The notes under the pieces are model-generated. The model saw only the letters and a list, made by a program, of their open reading frames with translations, made no database searches and was not told the origin of the DNA. From Lysobacter sp. (lineage in GTDB: Bacteria; Pseudomonadota; Gammaproteobacteria; Xanthomonadales; Xanthomonadaceae), in NCBI GenBank assembly GCA_011526085.1, contig WYBC01000016.1, forward strand, positions 1 through 64,000: DNA of 64,000 bases. Direction: 5' to 3'. The first letter of the stretch is position 1. Each line of letters starts with the position of its first letter. Made by a program: the position numbers and the translations under genes. Below are positions 1-8,769 of this stretch, one piece after another.

Positions 1-30
1 GGTTGGCAGTGTGTCCGCCCGCCCCCCGGC

Positions 31-55
31 GCGACGCGCGTCGCTCCCACAGGGG
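31..55. repeat. half copy of the GTCGC/GCGAC palindromic repeat (repeat A)
   Basis: One arm of the repeat that occurs complete at 7586-7661, 7801-7875 and 62283-62357, reading into 'gtcgctcccacagg'. The first 30 bases hold nothing else I can identify. Confidence 0.6.
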
Positions 56-92
56 ACAGGGGTGTTCCAGCGCGTCGGGACCAGACCAGCCC

Positions 93-359
93 TCAGCGCA
101 GCTGGCTGTCCTTGCTGCCGCGGCGGTTGTAACCGCTGCTGGCGGTCTCCTCGCGGTCGTGCGCGTCCTGGCAGGTCACGCACAGGCGCACGCCGGGCAC
201 GGCCTTGCGCCGGGCTTCGGGAATCGGCGCGTCGCAATCCTCGCAGCGCTCCAGTCCGGGACCCTGCGGCAGGCGGCTGCGCACCCGCTGGATGCCGTCC
301 TTGATGGTCGCGTCGATCTGATCCTGCACGGCGCCGTCGCCCGCCCAACCCGTTGCCAT
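93..359 (-). CDS. DksA/TraR family C4 zinc-finger protein (YbiI-like)
   Basis: An 88-residue protein with a single four-cysteine zinc finger (C39-x2-C42 ... C60-x2-C63), the C-terminal finger of the DksA/TraR superfamily. It lacks the long coiled coil of true DksA, so it matches the short YbiI-type relatives of about 88 residues, whose role is not well defined. DksA proteins act in the RNA polymerase secondary channel; whether this short form does so is unknown. I chose the inner ATG at 359, which gives the family length and starts at MATGW, over the longer in-frame extension to 425. Confidence 0.85.
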   Translation of the reverse strand: MATGWAGDGAVQDQIDATIKDGIQRVRSRLPQGPGLERCEDCDAPIPEARRKAVPGVRLCVTCQDAHDREETASSGYNRRGSKDSQLR

Positions 360-512
360 CGCCGCCTCCCGGTCGAATCGCTGGAAGGCGATGATAGCGC
401 CGCCGCCATGGGCGATGTCGAGCACGGCTGTCGATCATGACTGTCGATCCGCGCGCCTCCCGTTCGTCGCATCCGAACACTCCTGCCAGAACAGCCCTTC
501 GAAGGACCCGCC

Positions 513-1175
513 ATGCCCCTGCAACTGTTCGCCCACCCGTTCTCCTCGTACTCGCAGAAGGCGCTGATCGCGCTGTACGAAAACGACACGCCGTTCGAGT
601 TCCGCGTGCTGGAACATCCGGAGCATCCGGACTTCATCGAATTCGCGCGACGTTGGCCGATCCGTCGTTTCCCGCTGCTGGTGGATGGCGCGCGCCAAGT
701 GATGGAGGCGACCTGCATCGTCGAATACCTGCACCTGCATCATCCCGGGCCCGTGCGCCTGATCCCCGACGACGCGGACGCGGCGCTGGAGGTGCGGATG
801 CTGGATCGCTTCTTCGACAACTACGTGTCGACGCCGCAGCAGAAGGTGGTCTTCGACCGCCTGCGCGCGGAGGACGCGCTGCGCGATCCGCAGGGCGTCG
901 CCGACGCGCGGGCGATGCTGGAAACGGCCTATGCGTGGCTGGATAGCCACATGGCCGGTCGCACCTGGGCGGCGAACGACGCCTTCAGCCTCGCCGACTG
1001 CGGCGCGGCGCCGTTCCTGTTCTACGCAGACTGGACCCACGCGATCGACGCACGATTCAAGAACGTCCGCCGCTATCGCGAGCGCCTGCTGGCGCGGCCG
1101 TCGGTGATGCGCGCGGTGGACGGCGGGCGGCCGTATCGGGCGTACTTCCCGCTGGGCGCGCCCGATCGCGATTGA
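513..1175 (+). CDS. glutathione S-transferase family protein
   Basis: 220 residues with the cytosolic GST layout: an N-terminal thioredoxin-like domain (about 1-80) starting MPLQLFAHPFSSYSQKA, then an all-helical C-terminal domain (about 90-210). Ser12 in the FSSYSQK segment is the probable glutathione-activating residue. The VEYLHLHHPG segment near residue 72 ends the N-terminal domain as in other bacterial GSTs. It is probably a cytosolic detoxification or thiol-transfer enzyme with unknown substrate. It is convergent with the yaeQ-like gene, with only four bases between their stops. Confidence 0.9.
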   Translation: MPLQLFAHPFSSYSQKALIALYENDTPFEFRVLEHPEHPDFIEFARRWPIRRFPLLVDGARQVMEATCIVEYLHLHHPGPVRLIPDDADAALEVRMLDRFFDNYVSTPQQKVVFDRLRAEDALRDPQGVADARAMLETAYAWLDSHMAGRTWAANDAFSLADCGAAPFLFYADWTHAIDARFKNVRRYRERLLARPSVMRAVDGGRPYRAYFPLGAPDRD

Positions 1176-1179
1176 ATGG

Positions 1180-1728
1180 CTATGCCGTGGCGGCCTTGCG
1201 CACGCGCGGTGTGAGCGCGACGTTGAGACTGTCGCTCATCAACTGCAGTTCGGTGTCCTGGATCATCGCGGTCAGGCGCATCCCGCGCTGGACGTGGCCG
1301 ACGATGCCTTCGATCGCCTGCGGATCGATGTCGATCACGGTGAGATTGTCGAACCGCGCCAGCGCCGCGGCGTTGCGGTTCCACCAGACATCGGCGGCGT
1401 TGCCGCCGTAGTTGACCACCACCACCCGCTGCGCGCGGGCGCAGGCCTTGCGGATGCGGCTTTCGTCGGGCTGGCCGAGATCGATCCAGCACAGGATGTC
1501 GCCGACGTAATCGCGCTGCCACAGGTCCGGCTCGCCTTCTTCGCTGAGGCCGCGACCGAACTCCAGACGTTCGTCGGCGTAGAGCGCGAACGCCAGCAGC
1601 CGCACCATCAGCCGCGCGTCGGTTTCCGACGGATGCTGCGCCATCGTCAGGTTGTGCTGGGCGTAGTAGTGCCGGTCCATGTCGCTGACCTGCAGCTCGA
1701 CCTTGACCACGGTGGATTTGGGCGACAT
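1180..1728 (-). CDS. yaeQ: YaeQ family protein
   Basis: 182 residues matching the YaeQ family along its whole length: start MSPKSTVVKVELQVSDMDRH, a central QRDYVGDILCWIDLGQPDE block and the YGGNAADVWWNR block. YaeQ has a PD-(D/E)XK nuclease-like fold. The E. coli protein was once proposed to compensate for loss of the antiterminator RfaH, but its biochemical role is unsettled. It appears monocistronic, with the Sua5 gene divergent 86 bases away. Confidence 0.9.
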   Translation of the reverse strand: MSPKSTVVKVELQVSDMDRHYYAQHNLTMAQHPSETDARLMVRLLAFALYADERLEFGRGLSEEGEPDLWQRDYVGDILCWIDLGQPDESRIRKACARAQRVVVVNYGGNAADVWWNRNAAALARFDNLTVIDIDPQAIEGIVGHVQRGMRLTAMIQDTELQLMSDSLNVALTPRVRKAATA

Positions 1729-1814
1729 GCCGGGCCTGGCCGAAAAGGACGTGAGTGGACGCGGATTGTAGGCGCTTCCTGTTCGCTGCGGCGGCGCTTT
1801 GTTACCCTGCCGGC

Positions 1815-2843
1815 ATGTCAGCGCCTCTCGACACCCGCCTGCTGCGGGCGGACGATCCCCGGGATTTCGACGACGCCGTCCGCCTGCTGCGCGCCGGGCG
1901 ACTGGTCGCCGTGCCCACCGAAACCGTGTACGGGCTCGCCGCGGATGCCGGCGATCCGGTCGCGGTCGGCCGTATTTTCGAAGCCAAGCAGCGGCCCGCG
2001 AATCATCCGCTGATCGTGCATCTGGCCGATGCCGGCCGCATCGACGCCTGGGCGCGCGCGATTCCCGACAGCGCGCGCGCGCTCGCCGCGGCGTTCTGGC
2101 CCGGCCCGCTCACGCTGCTGCTGCACAAGGCCGCGCACGTCTCTCCCGCGGTCACCGGCGGCCGCGACACCATCGGCCTGCGCGTGCCGGATCATCCGGT
2201 GCTGCTGCGGCTGCTGGCGACGCTCGGCGGCGGGCTCGCGGCGCCGTCGGCGAATCCGCACAAGCGCCTCAGCCCGACCACGGCCGCGCAGGTGCTCGCC
2301 GGACTCGACGGACGCATCGATGCCGTGCTCGACGGCGGCCCGTGCGCGGTCGGCCTGGAATCGACCATCGTCGATCTCACCGGCGAAGGTCCCGATGGCG
2401 ACACGCCGCGGATCCTGCGCGCCGGCCCGATCACCCGCCGCCAGCTGGAAGCGGTGCTCGGCCGTCCGGTCGCCTTCCCCGAACGGCACGATGCCGCGGT
2501 GCCCGGCAACGTCGCGGTGCACTACCAGCCGCGCACGCCGCTGTATCTCGTCGACGGCGCCGCGTTGCCATCGCGCCTGCGCGCGAAGGCCGACGACGCG
2601 CGGATCGTGGTGGTCCATCGCAGCGAGCTGCCGGACGGACCGCTGCGCGGCGTGGTCCGCGACATCCGGCTGCCCGCGGACAAGGCCGGCTACGCGCAAG
2701 CGATGTACGACGCGCTGCACGACGCCGATGCCGCGGGCGCGGACGCGATCTGGATCGAAGCGCCGCCGCCGTCCGAAGACTGGCGCGACGTGCTGGACCG
2801 GCTGACGCGCGCGGCCAGCGTCGATCCCGGCGAATGGGCCTGA
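1815..2843 (+). CDS. L-threonylcarbamoyladenylate synthase (Sua5/YciO/YrdC family, two-domain)
   Basis: Makes threonylcarbamoyl-AMP from threonine, bicarbonate and ATP, the first step of t6A formation at position 37 of ANN-decoding tRNAs. The N-terminal YrdC domain (about 12-205) shows the KQRPANHPL motif and APSANPHKR. Residues from about 215 form the extra C-terminal Sua5 domain, so this is the long Sua5 form (342 residues) rather than the short TsaC form. The ATG at 1815 starts MSAPLDTRLLR; the upstream in-frame ATG adds an unrelated segment. The next gene begins 25 bases downstream and may be co-transcribed. Confidence 0.9.
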   Translation: MSAPLDTRLLRADDPRDFDDAVRLLRAGRLVAVPTETVYGLAADAGDPVAVGRIFEAKQRPANHPLIVHLADAGRIDAWARAIPDSARALAAAFWPGPLTLLLHKAAHVSPAVTGGRDTIGLRVPDHPVLLRLLATLGGGLAAPSANPHKRLSPTTAAQVLAGLDGRIDAVLDGGPCAVGLESTIVDLTGEGPDGDTPRILRAGPITRRQLEAVLGRPVAFPERHDAAVPGNVAVHYQPRTPLYLVDGAALPSRLRAKADDARIVVVHRSELPDGPLRGVVRDIRLPADKAGYAQAMYDALHDADAAGADAIWIEAPPPSEDWRDVLDRLTRAASVDPGEWA

Positions 2844-2868
2844 TCACCGCAACGGAGCACGACCGCCG

Positions 2869-3465
2869 ATGACCGCAAACCTCATCACCACGAACGACAT
2901 CGCCGCACTCGTCGCGTTGGACGAGGAGGCATTGCAGGAACGCTTCTGCTGGATCGACTGGCGCTCGGAGGAGCGCGAAGTCGTCGAAGGCTTCAGCGAG
3001 TACATGACGGCCGAAGACGCGTTGACCTGCACGGACGAAGACGACGCGCGCACGGTCGTCTGGCGCGGCGAGGCCCATGCCATCCCGCTGACCGGCACCG
3101 GCAGCGACCGCTACGTGATGATCCATTCGGTCGCCGAGATCGTGAAGGACCGCTACACCGTCTGGGGCGATCCCGAGAGCATCGGCGGCAGCGACACCCA
3201 CGGTTTCCTGATCCTGTCGAACGCGGTCTCCGACGCGCTCGTCGCGCAGCATCCCCCGTGGGTCGCGCAGCATCTGCGCCGGCTCGATCCGGGCATGGAC
3301 GAATTCAACGGCATCCGCGTGCCCTGGTTCGGCCACGAAGCGCACAACCCGGATTTCGCGCGCGACCGTGCCGCACTGCAGGACCAGCAGGCCGAACTGA
3401 AGCGCATGGTCGCCGAGGCGTTGGATGCAGGCGCGAAGAAGAAACCGTTCTGGAAGTTCTGGTGA
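2869..3465 (+). CDS. conserved hypothetical protein, acidic, 198 residues
   Basis: I do not recognise a family. The protein is soluble, acidic in its first two thirds (DDARTVV, DTHGFLI) and ends in a basic-aromatic tail (KKKPFWKFW). There is no signal peptide or membrane segment. It starts 25 bases after the Sua5 gene with ACGACCG before the ATG, so co-transcription is plausible. Normal high-GC codon use argues that it is real. Confidence 0.7.
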   Translation: MTANLITTNDIAALVALDEEALQERFCWIDWRSEEREVVEGFSEYMTAEDALTCTDEDDARTVVWRGEAHAIPLTGTGSDRYVMIHSVAEIVKDRYTVWGDPESIGGSDTHGFLILSNAVSDALVAQHPPWVAQHLRRLDPGMDEFNGIRVPWFGHEAHNPDFARDRAALQDQQAELKRMVAEALDAGAKKKPFWKFW

Positions 3466-3744
3466 GTCGATGCGGGTATGCGCTGCGACCCGCGGAACGC
3501 GCATCGACGCACCCACATCGACAGATCGGAATCGACGCAGCGCCACGCTCGCGACGACATCGACTTTGACCGTCGCCCCGGCGCAGGCCGGGGCCCGGCG
3601 TTTCGCCGTGCATGACGACCGCGGGCGCCTGCGGGCCGCCGATGATGATCGACACCCGCCGACGCTTCTTCCGCAACGGATGCCATCCCGAATCCGTGCG
3701 GGGTCCGGGCCTTCGCCGGGACGACGATTCTTCGCGCCTCCGCG
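3466..3744. repeat. intergenic region with two degenerate palindromic repeats
   Basis: A gap of 279 bases between converging genes. Around 3574-3600 and 3678-3724 there are imperfect palindromes of the 'ccccggcgcaggccgggg' and 'gtccgggccttcgccggg' type, the style of dispersed intergenic repeats seen in Xanthomonadaceae. They could act as transcription terminators for the converging genes. No coding sequence is supported here. Confidence 0.5.
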
Positions 3745-5502
3745 CTAACGCCGCAGGAGCGCCAGCGTCGCGTAGTGCGGCATCCAGCGCGAAGGTTCGC
3801 CCAGTGCGGGCGGCGATTTGAGGCGACGACGCAGGTTCGCGTCGACGCGCATGCGCAGCCGGTGATCCGGCACGAACCCCGGCGGCGCCTGGCGTGCGCG
3901 GATCTCGGCACGCTTCGCCGCCGCCGTCTGCGCGGCGGCCAAGGCCGGCACCTTCGCCAGCGACACCGCCACCACGTCGGTGAGGTTGTCTTCGCCCTGC
4001 GCGGTCGTGCGCGCGTGGAACGGCACGAAGCGGCCGTCGATGTCGGCCAGACCGGTGTAGTCGCCGACGAACAGGCCGTTCGCGAACGGCGCGGTGGTCA
4101 GATCGAAGGTGTCACCGATGCGCAGATCGGTCCAGGTCGCGCCGCCGTCGCGCGAGCGCGCCAGCCACGCGTCGGTGGACAGTGGCGCGGTGGCGGTGTC
4201 GCTGCGCAGATCGTAATAGCTCACGCCGACGGTGCCGTCGGCGGCGACATGCAGGCTCGGCGTGAAGGCCGGCACGCCGGGCGCGCCGTTCACGCGTACC
4301 GGCGTCGACCAGCTCAGGCCGCCGTCGTTCGAACGCGACAGGGCGATGCCGTCGCGCACCCCGGCGGAGAAGCGCGAATCCTGCCAGGCGACGTACAGCT
4401 CACCGCCAGGACCCGCGGCGATGGTGGGCACGATCGCACCGTCGCGCACCGCGAGCCCGGACACCGGATCGCGGGTGCCGACCGCCAGCAGTTCGGCGAC
4501 ATCGATCGGCGCCGACCAGGTCGCGCCGCGATCGATGGAGCGGATCACCGTCACCCGCGCGCGCTGCGGCCCGCCCAGCGGATTGTCGATGCGGTTGAAC
4601 ACGTTCACCAGCACGCCGCCGGGCAACACCGCCACGATGTTGCCGATGGTCTGGTTGCGGGTGCCCGGATCGTAGATCGCGCGCGCCGGTTCCCAGCTGG
4701 CGCCGCCGTTGGTGCTGCGCGCGAAATAGGTCGGGCCGCGATCGGTCACCGCGATCAGACGATCCCATACCGCGTAGACGTAAGCGGCATCGAAGGGATC
4801 GGCGGTGATCGCGTTCTTGTCGTTGAACGCCGCGGTGCTGTCGCGGATCAGGGTCGCGGGCGCCGTCCAGGTACGGCCGTGATCGAACGAACGGCTGGCG
4901 AGCATCGCGTTCGCGGAGCCCGGCTGGTACGCGCCGCCGGTGGTCGACAGCGACATCGCGTGGACGACGCCGTTGGGCGAATAGGACACCCACGGATCGG
5001 ACGCGCGCTCGTAATCGCCGCCGTTGAGCACGTTGCCGCCGCCGCAGCGCGAAAACGGCAGCGGCGTGCGGATCCAGCTGCGGCCGCCGTCCAGCGAAGT
5101 CGCGGCGACCAGCGCGCGCGCCGAACCGTTCGACCAGCGGTCCTGCTGCCAGGCGCCGACGAGGATGTGCGGATTGTCGGGATGGATCGCGAGATGCGGC
5201 TCGACCTCGGCACCGGCGTAGAGCACGCCCGAGCCGGGCGTGCCATCGCAACCCGCCGCGAGCGGCGACGTCCCGGACGCGACATACGCCACGGCCCCCA
5301 CCGCGCCCGGACGCTGCGGACCGCCGGTGATGCGCGGCTTTTCGGCCGCGGTCGCTGATGCAACGTGGGCCGATGCGGCGCCCGCGGACGACGCATGCGC
5401 TGCGGCGCGGTCCGCGGCGGGACGGTCGCAGGACGCGATCAGGCAGACCGCGATCAGCGGCCATGCGTGGCGGGGCGACGGGACGCGCGGATCGATGGCC
5501 AT
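3745..5502 (-). CDS. BNR-repeat (sialidase-fold) lipoprotein
   Basis: 585 residues. The N-terminus has a hydrophobic signal (WPLIAVCLIASC) whose IASC fits a lipobox, so it is probably an outer-membrane or periplasmic lipoprotein. The rest is a six-bladed propeller of the sialidase/BNR type: six Asp-box motifs of the S-x-D-x-G-x-x-W kind are visible (SLDGGRSW, SFDHGRTW, STNGGASW, SIDRGATW, SNDGGLSW, SRDGGATW). I cannot see the arginine triad that would establish a true sialidase, so the substrate is unknown. A GGAGG sits seven bases before the ATG. Confidence 0.8.
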   Translation of the reverse strand: MAIDPRVPSPRHAWPLIAVCLIASCDRPAADRAAAHASSAGAASAHVASATAAEKPRITGGPQRPGAVGAVAYVASGTSPLAAGCDGTPGSGVLYAGAEVEPHLAIHPDNPHILVGAWQQDRWSNGSARALVAATSLDGGRSWIRTPLPFSRCGGGNVLNGGDYERASDPWVSYSPNGVVHAMSLSTTGGAYQPGSANAMLASRSFDHGRTWTAPATLIRDSTAAFNDKNAITADPFDAAYVYAVWDRLIAVTDRGPTYFARSTNGGASWEPARAIYDPGTRNQTIGNIVAVLPGGVLVNVFNRIDNPLGGPQRARVTVIRSIDRGATWSAPIDVAELLAVGTRDPVSGLAVRDGAIVPTIAAGPGGELYVAWQDSRFSAGVRDGIALSRSNDGGLSWSTPVRVNGAPGVPAFTPSLHVAADGTVGVSYYDLRSDTATAPLSTDAWLARSRDGGATWTDLRIGDTFDLTTAPFANGLFVGDYTGLADIDGRFVPFHARTTAQGEDNLTDVVAVSLAKVPALAAAQTAAAKRAEIRARQAPPGFVPDHRLRMRVDANLRRRLKSPPALGEPSRWMPHYATLALLRR

Positions 5503-5646
5503 GACGGAGCCTCCGGAAAGATGCGATGGCCGCGGTTGCGGGCACAGGCGCGTGCCTGTCGATTCTCTGCCCCGCCGCGGCGATTGTCATGGCCGGGCTT
5601 GGCGGATCGCGGCGCCATGGCCCTGCGGCCTCGCGGCGCCCTCACC

Positions 5647-5664
5647 GCGATGCGGTCGCATCGC
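5647..5664. repeat. perfect short palindrome in intergenic gap
   Basis: GCGATGCG-GT-CGCATCGC lies between the BNR lipoprotein start and the next gene. It is an 8-bp perfect inverted repeat with a 2-base centre and could be an operator or a chance palindrome in GC-rich DNA. Confidence 0.3.
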
Positions 5665-5730
5665 GATCCCATGATCCTCTTCGTTGCCGCATTCCGCTTT
5701 CATGAATGCGGTTCCCTCGATGCGACCGGA

Positions 5731-5754
5731 CCGGCGCACACGGACGTGCGCCGG
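5731..5754 (-). terminator. hairpin downstream of the 135-residue secreted protein gene
   Basis: A perfect 9-bp stem (CCGGCGCAC / GTGCGCCGG) with a 6-base loop, 24 bases after the stop of the minus-strand gene ending at 5778. There is no clear U-tract, so it may be a weak or Rho-assisted terminator. Confidence 0.4.
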
Positions 5755-5777
5755 ATTTCATCGCGGATCGCGCGCGA

Positions 5778-6185
5778 TCATTCCTGGTCGAAGTTGATCC
5801 TGACGTCCTTCACCGTGCTCGAGACAAGCACGATGGAAAACCGGCGGAAGAAGTGCCGCTTCACCAGCACGTCCTCGCCGTCGTCGAGTTCCGCGTCCAC
5901 CCAGTCGCCGGCCTGACGGTCGATCGCGGTCTTCACCTTGCGCGCGACCCGGTTCTCGCCGTCGTTGCGTTCGATCGGCACCGTCACCCGCACCGGCGCC
6001 CGGCCGACCGGCACGATCTCCAACACCAGTTCGCCCGCGGATTCGGCGGCGCCGCTGAACTGCAGCCGCCACTTGTTGGACTGCGCCGCCATCGCGGGCA
6101 GCGCGGCGATGCTCAACAAGGCGCCAACACTCACCACAGCAGTTGCGCACAGGCGGAGGAGGACGGGACGGCGGCGATGCGGCAT
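5778..6185 (-). CDS. hypothetical periplasmic protein
   Basis: 135 residues with a clear Sec signal (basic start, hydrophobic core to about residue 32, cleavage after AMA). The mature part of about 100 residues is rich in alternating hydrophobic/charged strands, suggesting a small beta-sandwich. I do not recognise the family. GGAG lies seven bases before the ATG at 6185. Divergent from the DUF1615 gene. Confidence 0.7.
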   Translation of the reverse strand: MPHRRRPVLLRLCATAVVSVGALLSIAALPAMAAQSNKWRLQFSGAAESAGELVLEIVPVGRAPVRVTVPIERNDGENRVARKVKTAIDRQAGDWVDAELDDGEDVLVKRHFFRRFSIVLVSSTVKDVRINFDQE

Positions 6186-6371
6186 GGCGGAACTCCGGAG
6201 CGGAACGATGCGCCGCGGCGGACGCGCGGCTGGCGCCGATCATACCTGCGGTGCCGGTGGGCAGGACCCGATGCCAGCGACCCGTTCAGCCGCACCGGCC
6301 GCACGCTGTGACAGCGGTTGCGATCCACCGCCGCTTTCCCGCCTCGCCTCCGGGCGGCTACAGTCGGGCCT

Positions 6372-7514
6372 ATGACCGACCCTTGCCCTGCTTCCCGTCC
6401 CCGCGCGTGGCGCAGCGCGCGCCATGCCTTCCTCGCTGCAGCCCTGGCCGTCGGGCTCGGCGGTTGCGCCGACACCGCATCGCAGCGCACGCCGGAGGAG
6501 GTGCGCGCGCAGCTGCGGCAGTTGATTCCGGCCTCGGTGCCGGATCGCGCAGGCTGGGCCGCGGACATCCAGGGCGCGCTCGCGGCGCTGGAGATCGAGC
6601 CCTCGCCGCAGAATCTCTGCGCGGTGCTGGCGGTGACCGAACAGGAATCCACCTACACCGCCAACCCCGCGGTGCCCGGGCTAGGCAAGATCGCGATCGG
6701 CGAAATCGAGACCCGCGCCGCCCGCTACAGGATTCCGGCCTTCGTCGTGCGCGGCGCGCTGCGACTGGAATCGCCCAACGGCGAGAGCTGGCAGACACGG
6801 ATCTCGCGCGTGCGCACCGAGAAGGAACTGAGCGATCTGTTCGAGGAAATGATCGCGAAGGTGCCGATGGGCTCGCGGCTGCTCGCGCGGGCCAATCCGG
6901 TGCGCACCGGCGGTCCGATGCAGGTCAGCATCGCCTTCGCCGAAGCGCATGCGCAGGAACGCAGCTATCCGTACGCGGTCGACGGCTCGATCCGCCACGA
7001 AGTCTTCACCCGTCGCGGCGGCATGTATTTCGGCATCGCCCATCTGCTGGGCTACCCGGCCGCCTACGACAAACCGCTGTTCCGCTTCGCGGATTTCAAC
7101 GCCGGCCGCTACGCCAGCCGCAACGCCGCCTTCCAGAACGCGGTCGCGGTGGCCACCGGCATTCCGCTGGATCTCGACGGCGATCTGGTCCGCTATCGCA
7201 AGGGCAAGGCGCGCGGCGACGCCAGCGCCACCGAGCGCGCGATGCTCACCCTCGCCGACAAGCTCGGCATGACCCCGGCGCAGATCCGCGACGTGCTGGA
7301 AGACAGCCATCTGCGCCGCTTCGAAGACAGCGCGCTGTACACCGGCGTGTTCGAGATCGCCGACCGCCGCAACGGCAAACCGCTGCCGCGCGCCACGCTG
7401 CCGCGCATCCGCCTGCACAGCCCCAAGATCACCCGCAAGCTGACCACCGAATGGTTCGCGACGCGCGTGAACCAGCGCTACACCCGCTGCATGGCGAAGG
7501 CGAAGAAAGGCTGA
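6372..7514 (+). CDS. DUF1615 family lipoprotein
   Basis: 380 residues from the ATG at 6372. A signal peptide with lipobox (VGLGGC) is followed by a domain matching DUF1615. It contains the ATEQES-like segment LAVTEQEST, RRGGMYFGIAHLL and the HSPKITRKLTTEWFA tail typical of that family. Members are annotated as outer-membrane lipoproteins of unknown function. The EQES region and overall layout are reminiscent of lytic transglycosylase-like folds, but that is only a suggestion. I chose MTDPCP over an upstream in-frame start because it puts the signal peptide at the N-terminus. Confidence 0.8.
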   Translation: MTDPCPASRPRAWRSARHAFLAAALAVGLGGCADTASQRTPEEVRAQLRQLIPASVPDRAGWAADIQGALAALEIEPSPQNLCAVLAVTEQESTYTANPAVPGLGKIAIGEIETRAARYRIPAFVVRGALRLESPNGESWQTRISRVRTEKELSDLFEEMIAKVPMGSRLLARANPVRTGGPMQVSIAFAEAHAQERSYPYAVDGSIRHEVFTRRGGMYFGIAHLLGYPAAYDKPLFRFADFNAGRYASRNAAFQNAVAVATGIPLDLDGDLVRYRKGKARGDASATERAMLTLADKLGMTPAQIRDVLEDSHLRRFEDSALYTGVFEIADRRNGKPLPRATLPRIRLHSPKITRKLTTEWFATRVNQRYTRCMAKAKKG

Positions 7515-7931
7515 GGGCAACGGAATGTCGCTGCCCTGGTCGAGCGGCCTTCAGGCCGCCGCGCCCGATATGTCGCCAGATGCCTTGTAGGAGCGACGGG
7601 AGTCGCGACAGGTTCAGGGAAATTTTTTTGGAAAAGCGTCGCGACTCGCGTCGCTCCTACAGGGGGCCGATTTTCGCCGAGCGCCAGCCAGGATCGCAGT
7701 CCCCGACGCCATCAACCGCAGAAGACCCGATGCGGCGGCCCGGTTTCCGACAACCGGAAGGCTGATCGGGCCGTGCTGCCCGCCATGTCACCGGAGCCCC
7801 TGTGGGAGCGACGCGAGTCGCGACAGGCTGCGGAAAACGTCCAGAAAAAGCGTCGCGACTTCCGTCGCTCCCACAGGGGGCAGCCGACTTTTTCCGGGCT
7901 TCCGACGCCAAAGCATGCTGTCATCGCGGAC
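7515..7931. repeat. 417-bp gene-free region with two complete repeat A elements
   Basis: Repeat A copies at 7586-7661 and 7801-7875. Each is an inverted pair: 'gtaggagcgacg..gtcgcgac' at the left and its complement at the right, with a non-conserved centre of about 25-30 bases. Both could form long hairpins. The same family recurs at 62283-62357. No gene is supported in this gap. Confidence 0.8.
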
Positions 7932-8708
7932 TCACATCTCCGGCGTGGTGTCTTCGATCAGTTTCATCGCTTCATCCGCCTTGCGCTGCGACTCGCGGAT
8001 CTCCGCTTCGGTCTGCGCGCGCGGCGGGGGCGGTGACGGCGCGTCGGGCGCGGCCACCGGCACCGGTGCGTGGATCACGATGGTCGGCGTGACCGCACGC
8101 GGCGGATCGGCAAGCGGTTCGATCGCGGTGTCGGCGGTGCGGGCCAGCATCGCGCGGACGATCAACAGGAAACCGATCGCGGCGGCCAGCGCGATCAGCC
8201 ACAGCCACGGCCGGCCCTGCGCCGGGCGCGGACGAACGGCCGCACGCGGCGTCGCGGTGCGCACGGACAGCCCCACGAAAGGATCCCCGGGTGTCGGCGT
8301 CTCCGGCAGGGTGCCGAGCATCGCACGCAGCGCGTCGCCGTCGATCAGCTTCACCTTGCCCTGCCGATTCCCGGCGTCGATCGCCGCGCGGGTGAACTCG
8401 CCGCTGGTGATCAGGATCGCGCCGGTCGCGCCCTCGTTCACCATCACGCCCAGCAGTTCGTGCACCGCGTTGTGCGGCACCTGCTTCGCGTTCCAGTGTT
8501 TGCACTGCACCAGCACGACCTCGTCGTCGCGACGCAGCCGCAGGTCGACGCCGCCGTCGGTCTTCGCGCCCGTGCCGCCGGTGCCGATGTGCTCCACCCA
8601 CCAGCCCACGTCGCGGTAATAGGCCGCGAGCACGCGTTCCAGTTCGTCCCAACCGATGCGGCTCAGCGCGTCGTCGCGCCGTTCGCGGACATTCTTCAGA
8701 CCCGACAT
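7932..8708 (-). CDS. membrane-anchored restriction-endonuclease-like (Mrr-cat) protein
   Basis: 258 residues. Residues 15-135 form a PD-(D/E)XK nuclease-like domain of the Mrr type: GGVD with D55, then V-Q-C-K with Q68 and K70, and the ATGAILITSGEFT block. A single transmembrane helix (about 170-190) follows, then a Pro-rich segment and a short C-terminal helix ending RKADEAMKLIEDTTPEM. Mrr-cat proteins cut DNA, often modified DNA; the membrane anchor points to incoming or envelope-associated DNA, or another role. The start MSGLKN at 8708 is the first that removes a low-quality N-terminal extension. A degenerate relative lies at 31811-32971. Confidence 0.8.
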   Translation of the reverse strand: MSGLKNVRERRDDALSRIGWDELERVLAAYYRDVGWWVEHIGTGGTGAKTDGGVDLRLRRDDEVVLVQCKHWNAKQVPHNAVHELLGVMVNEGATGAILITSGEFTRAAIDAGNRQGKVKLIDGDALRAMLGTLPETPTPGDPFVGLSVRTATPRAAVRPRPAQGRPWLWLIALAAAIGFLLIVRAMLARTADTAIEPLADPPRAVTPTIVIHAPVPVAAPDAPSPPPPRAQTEAEIRESQRKADEAMKLIEDTTPEM

Positions 8709-8769
8709 TCCGCCCCCCGCGGAATTCCCGTGACCCGGACGTGCACGCATTGTAGGCCGACGACGCCGA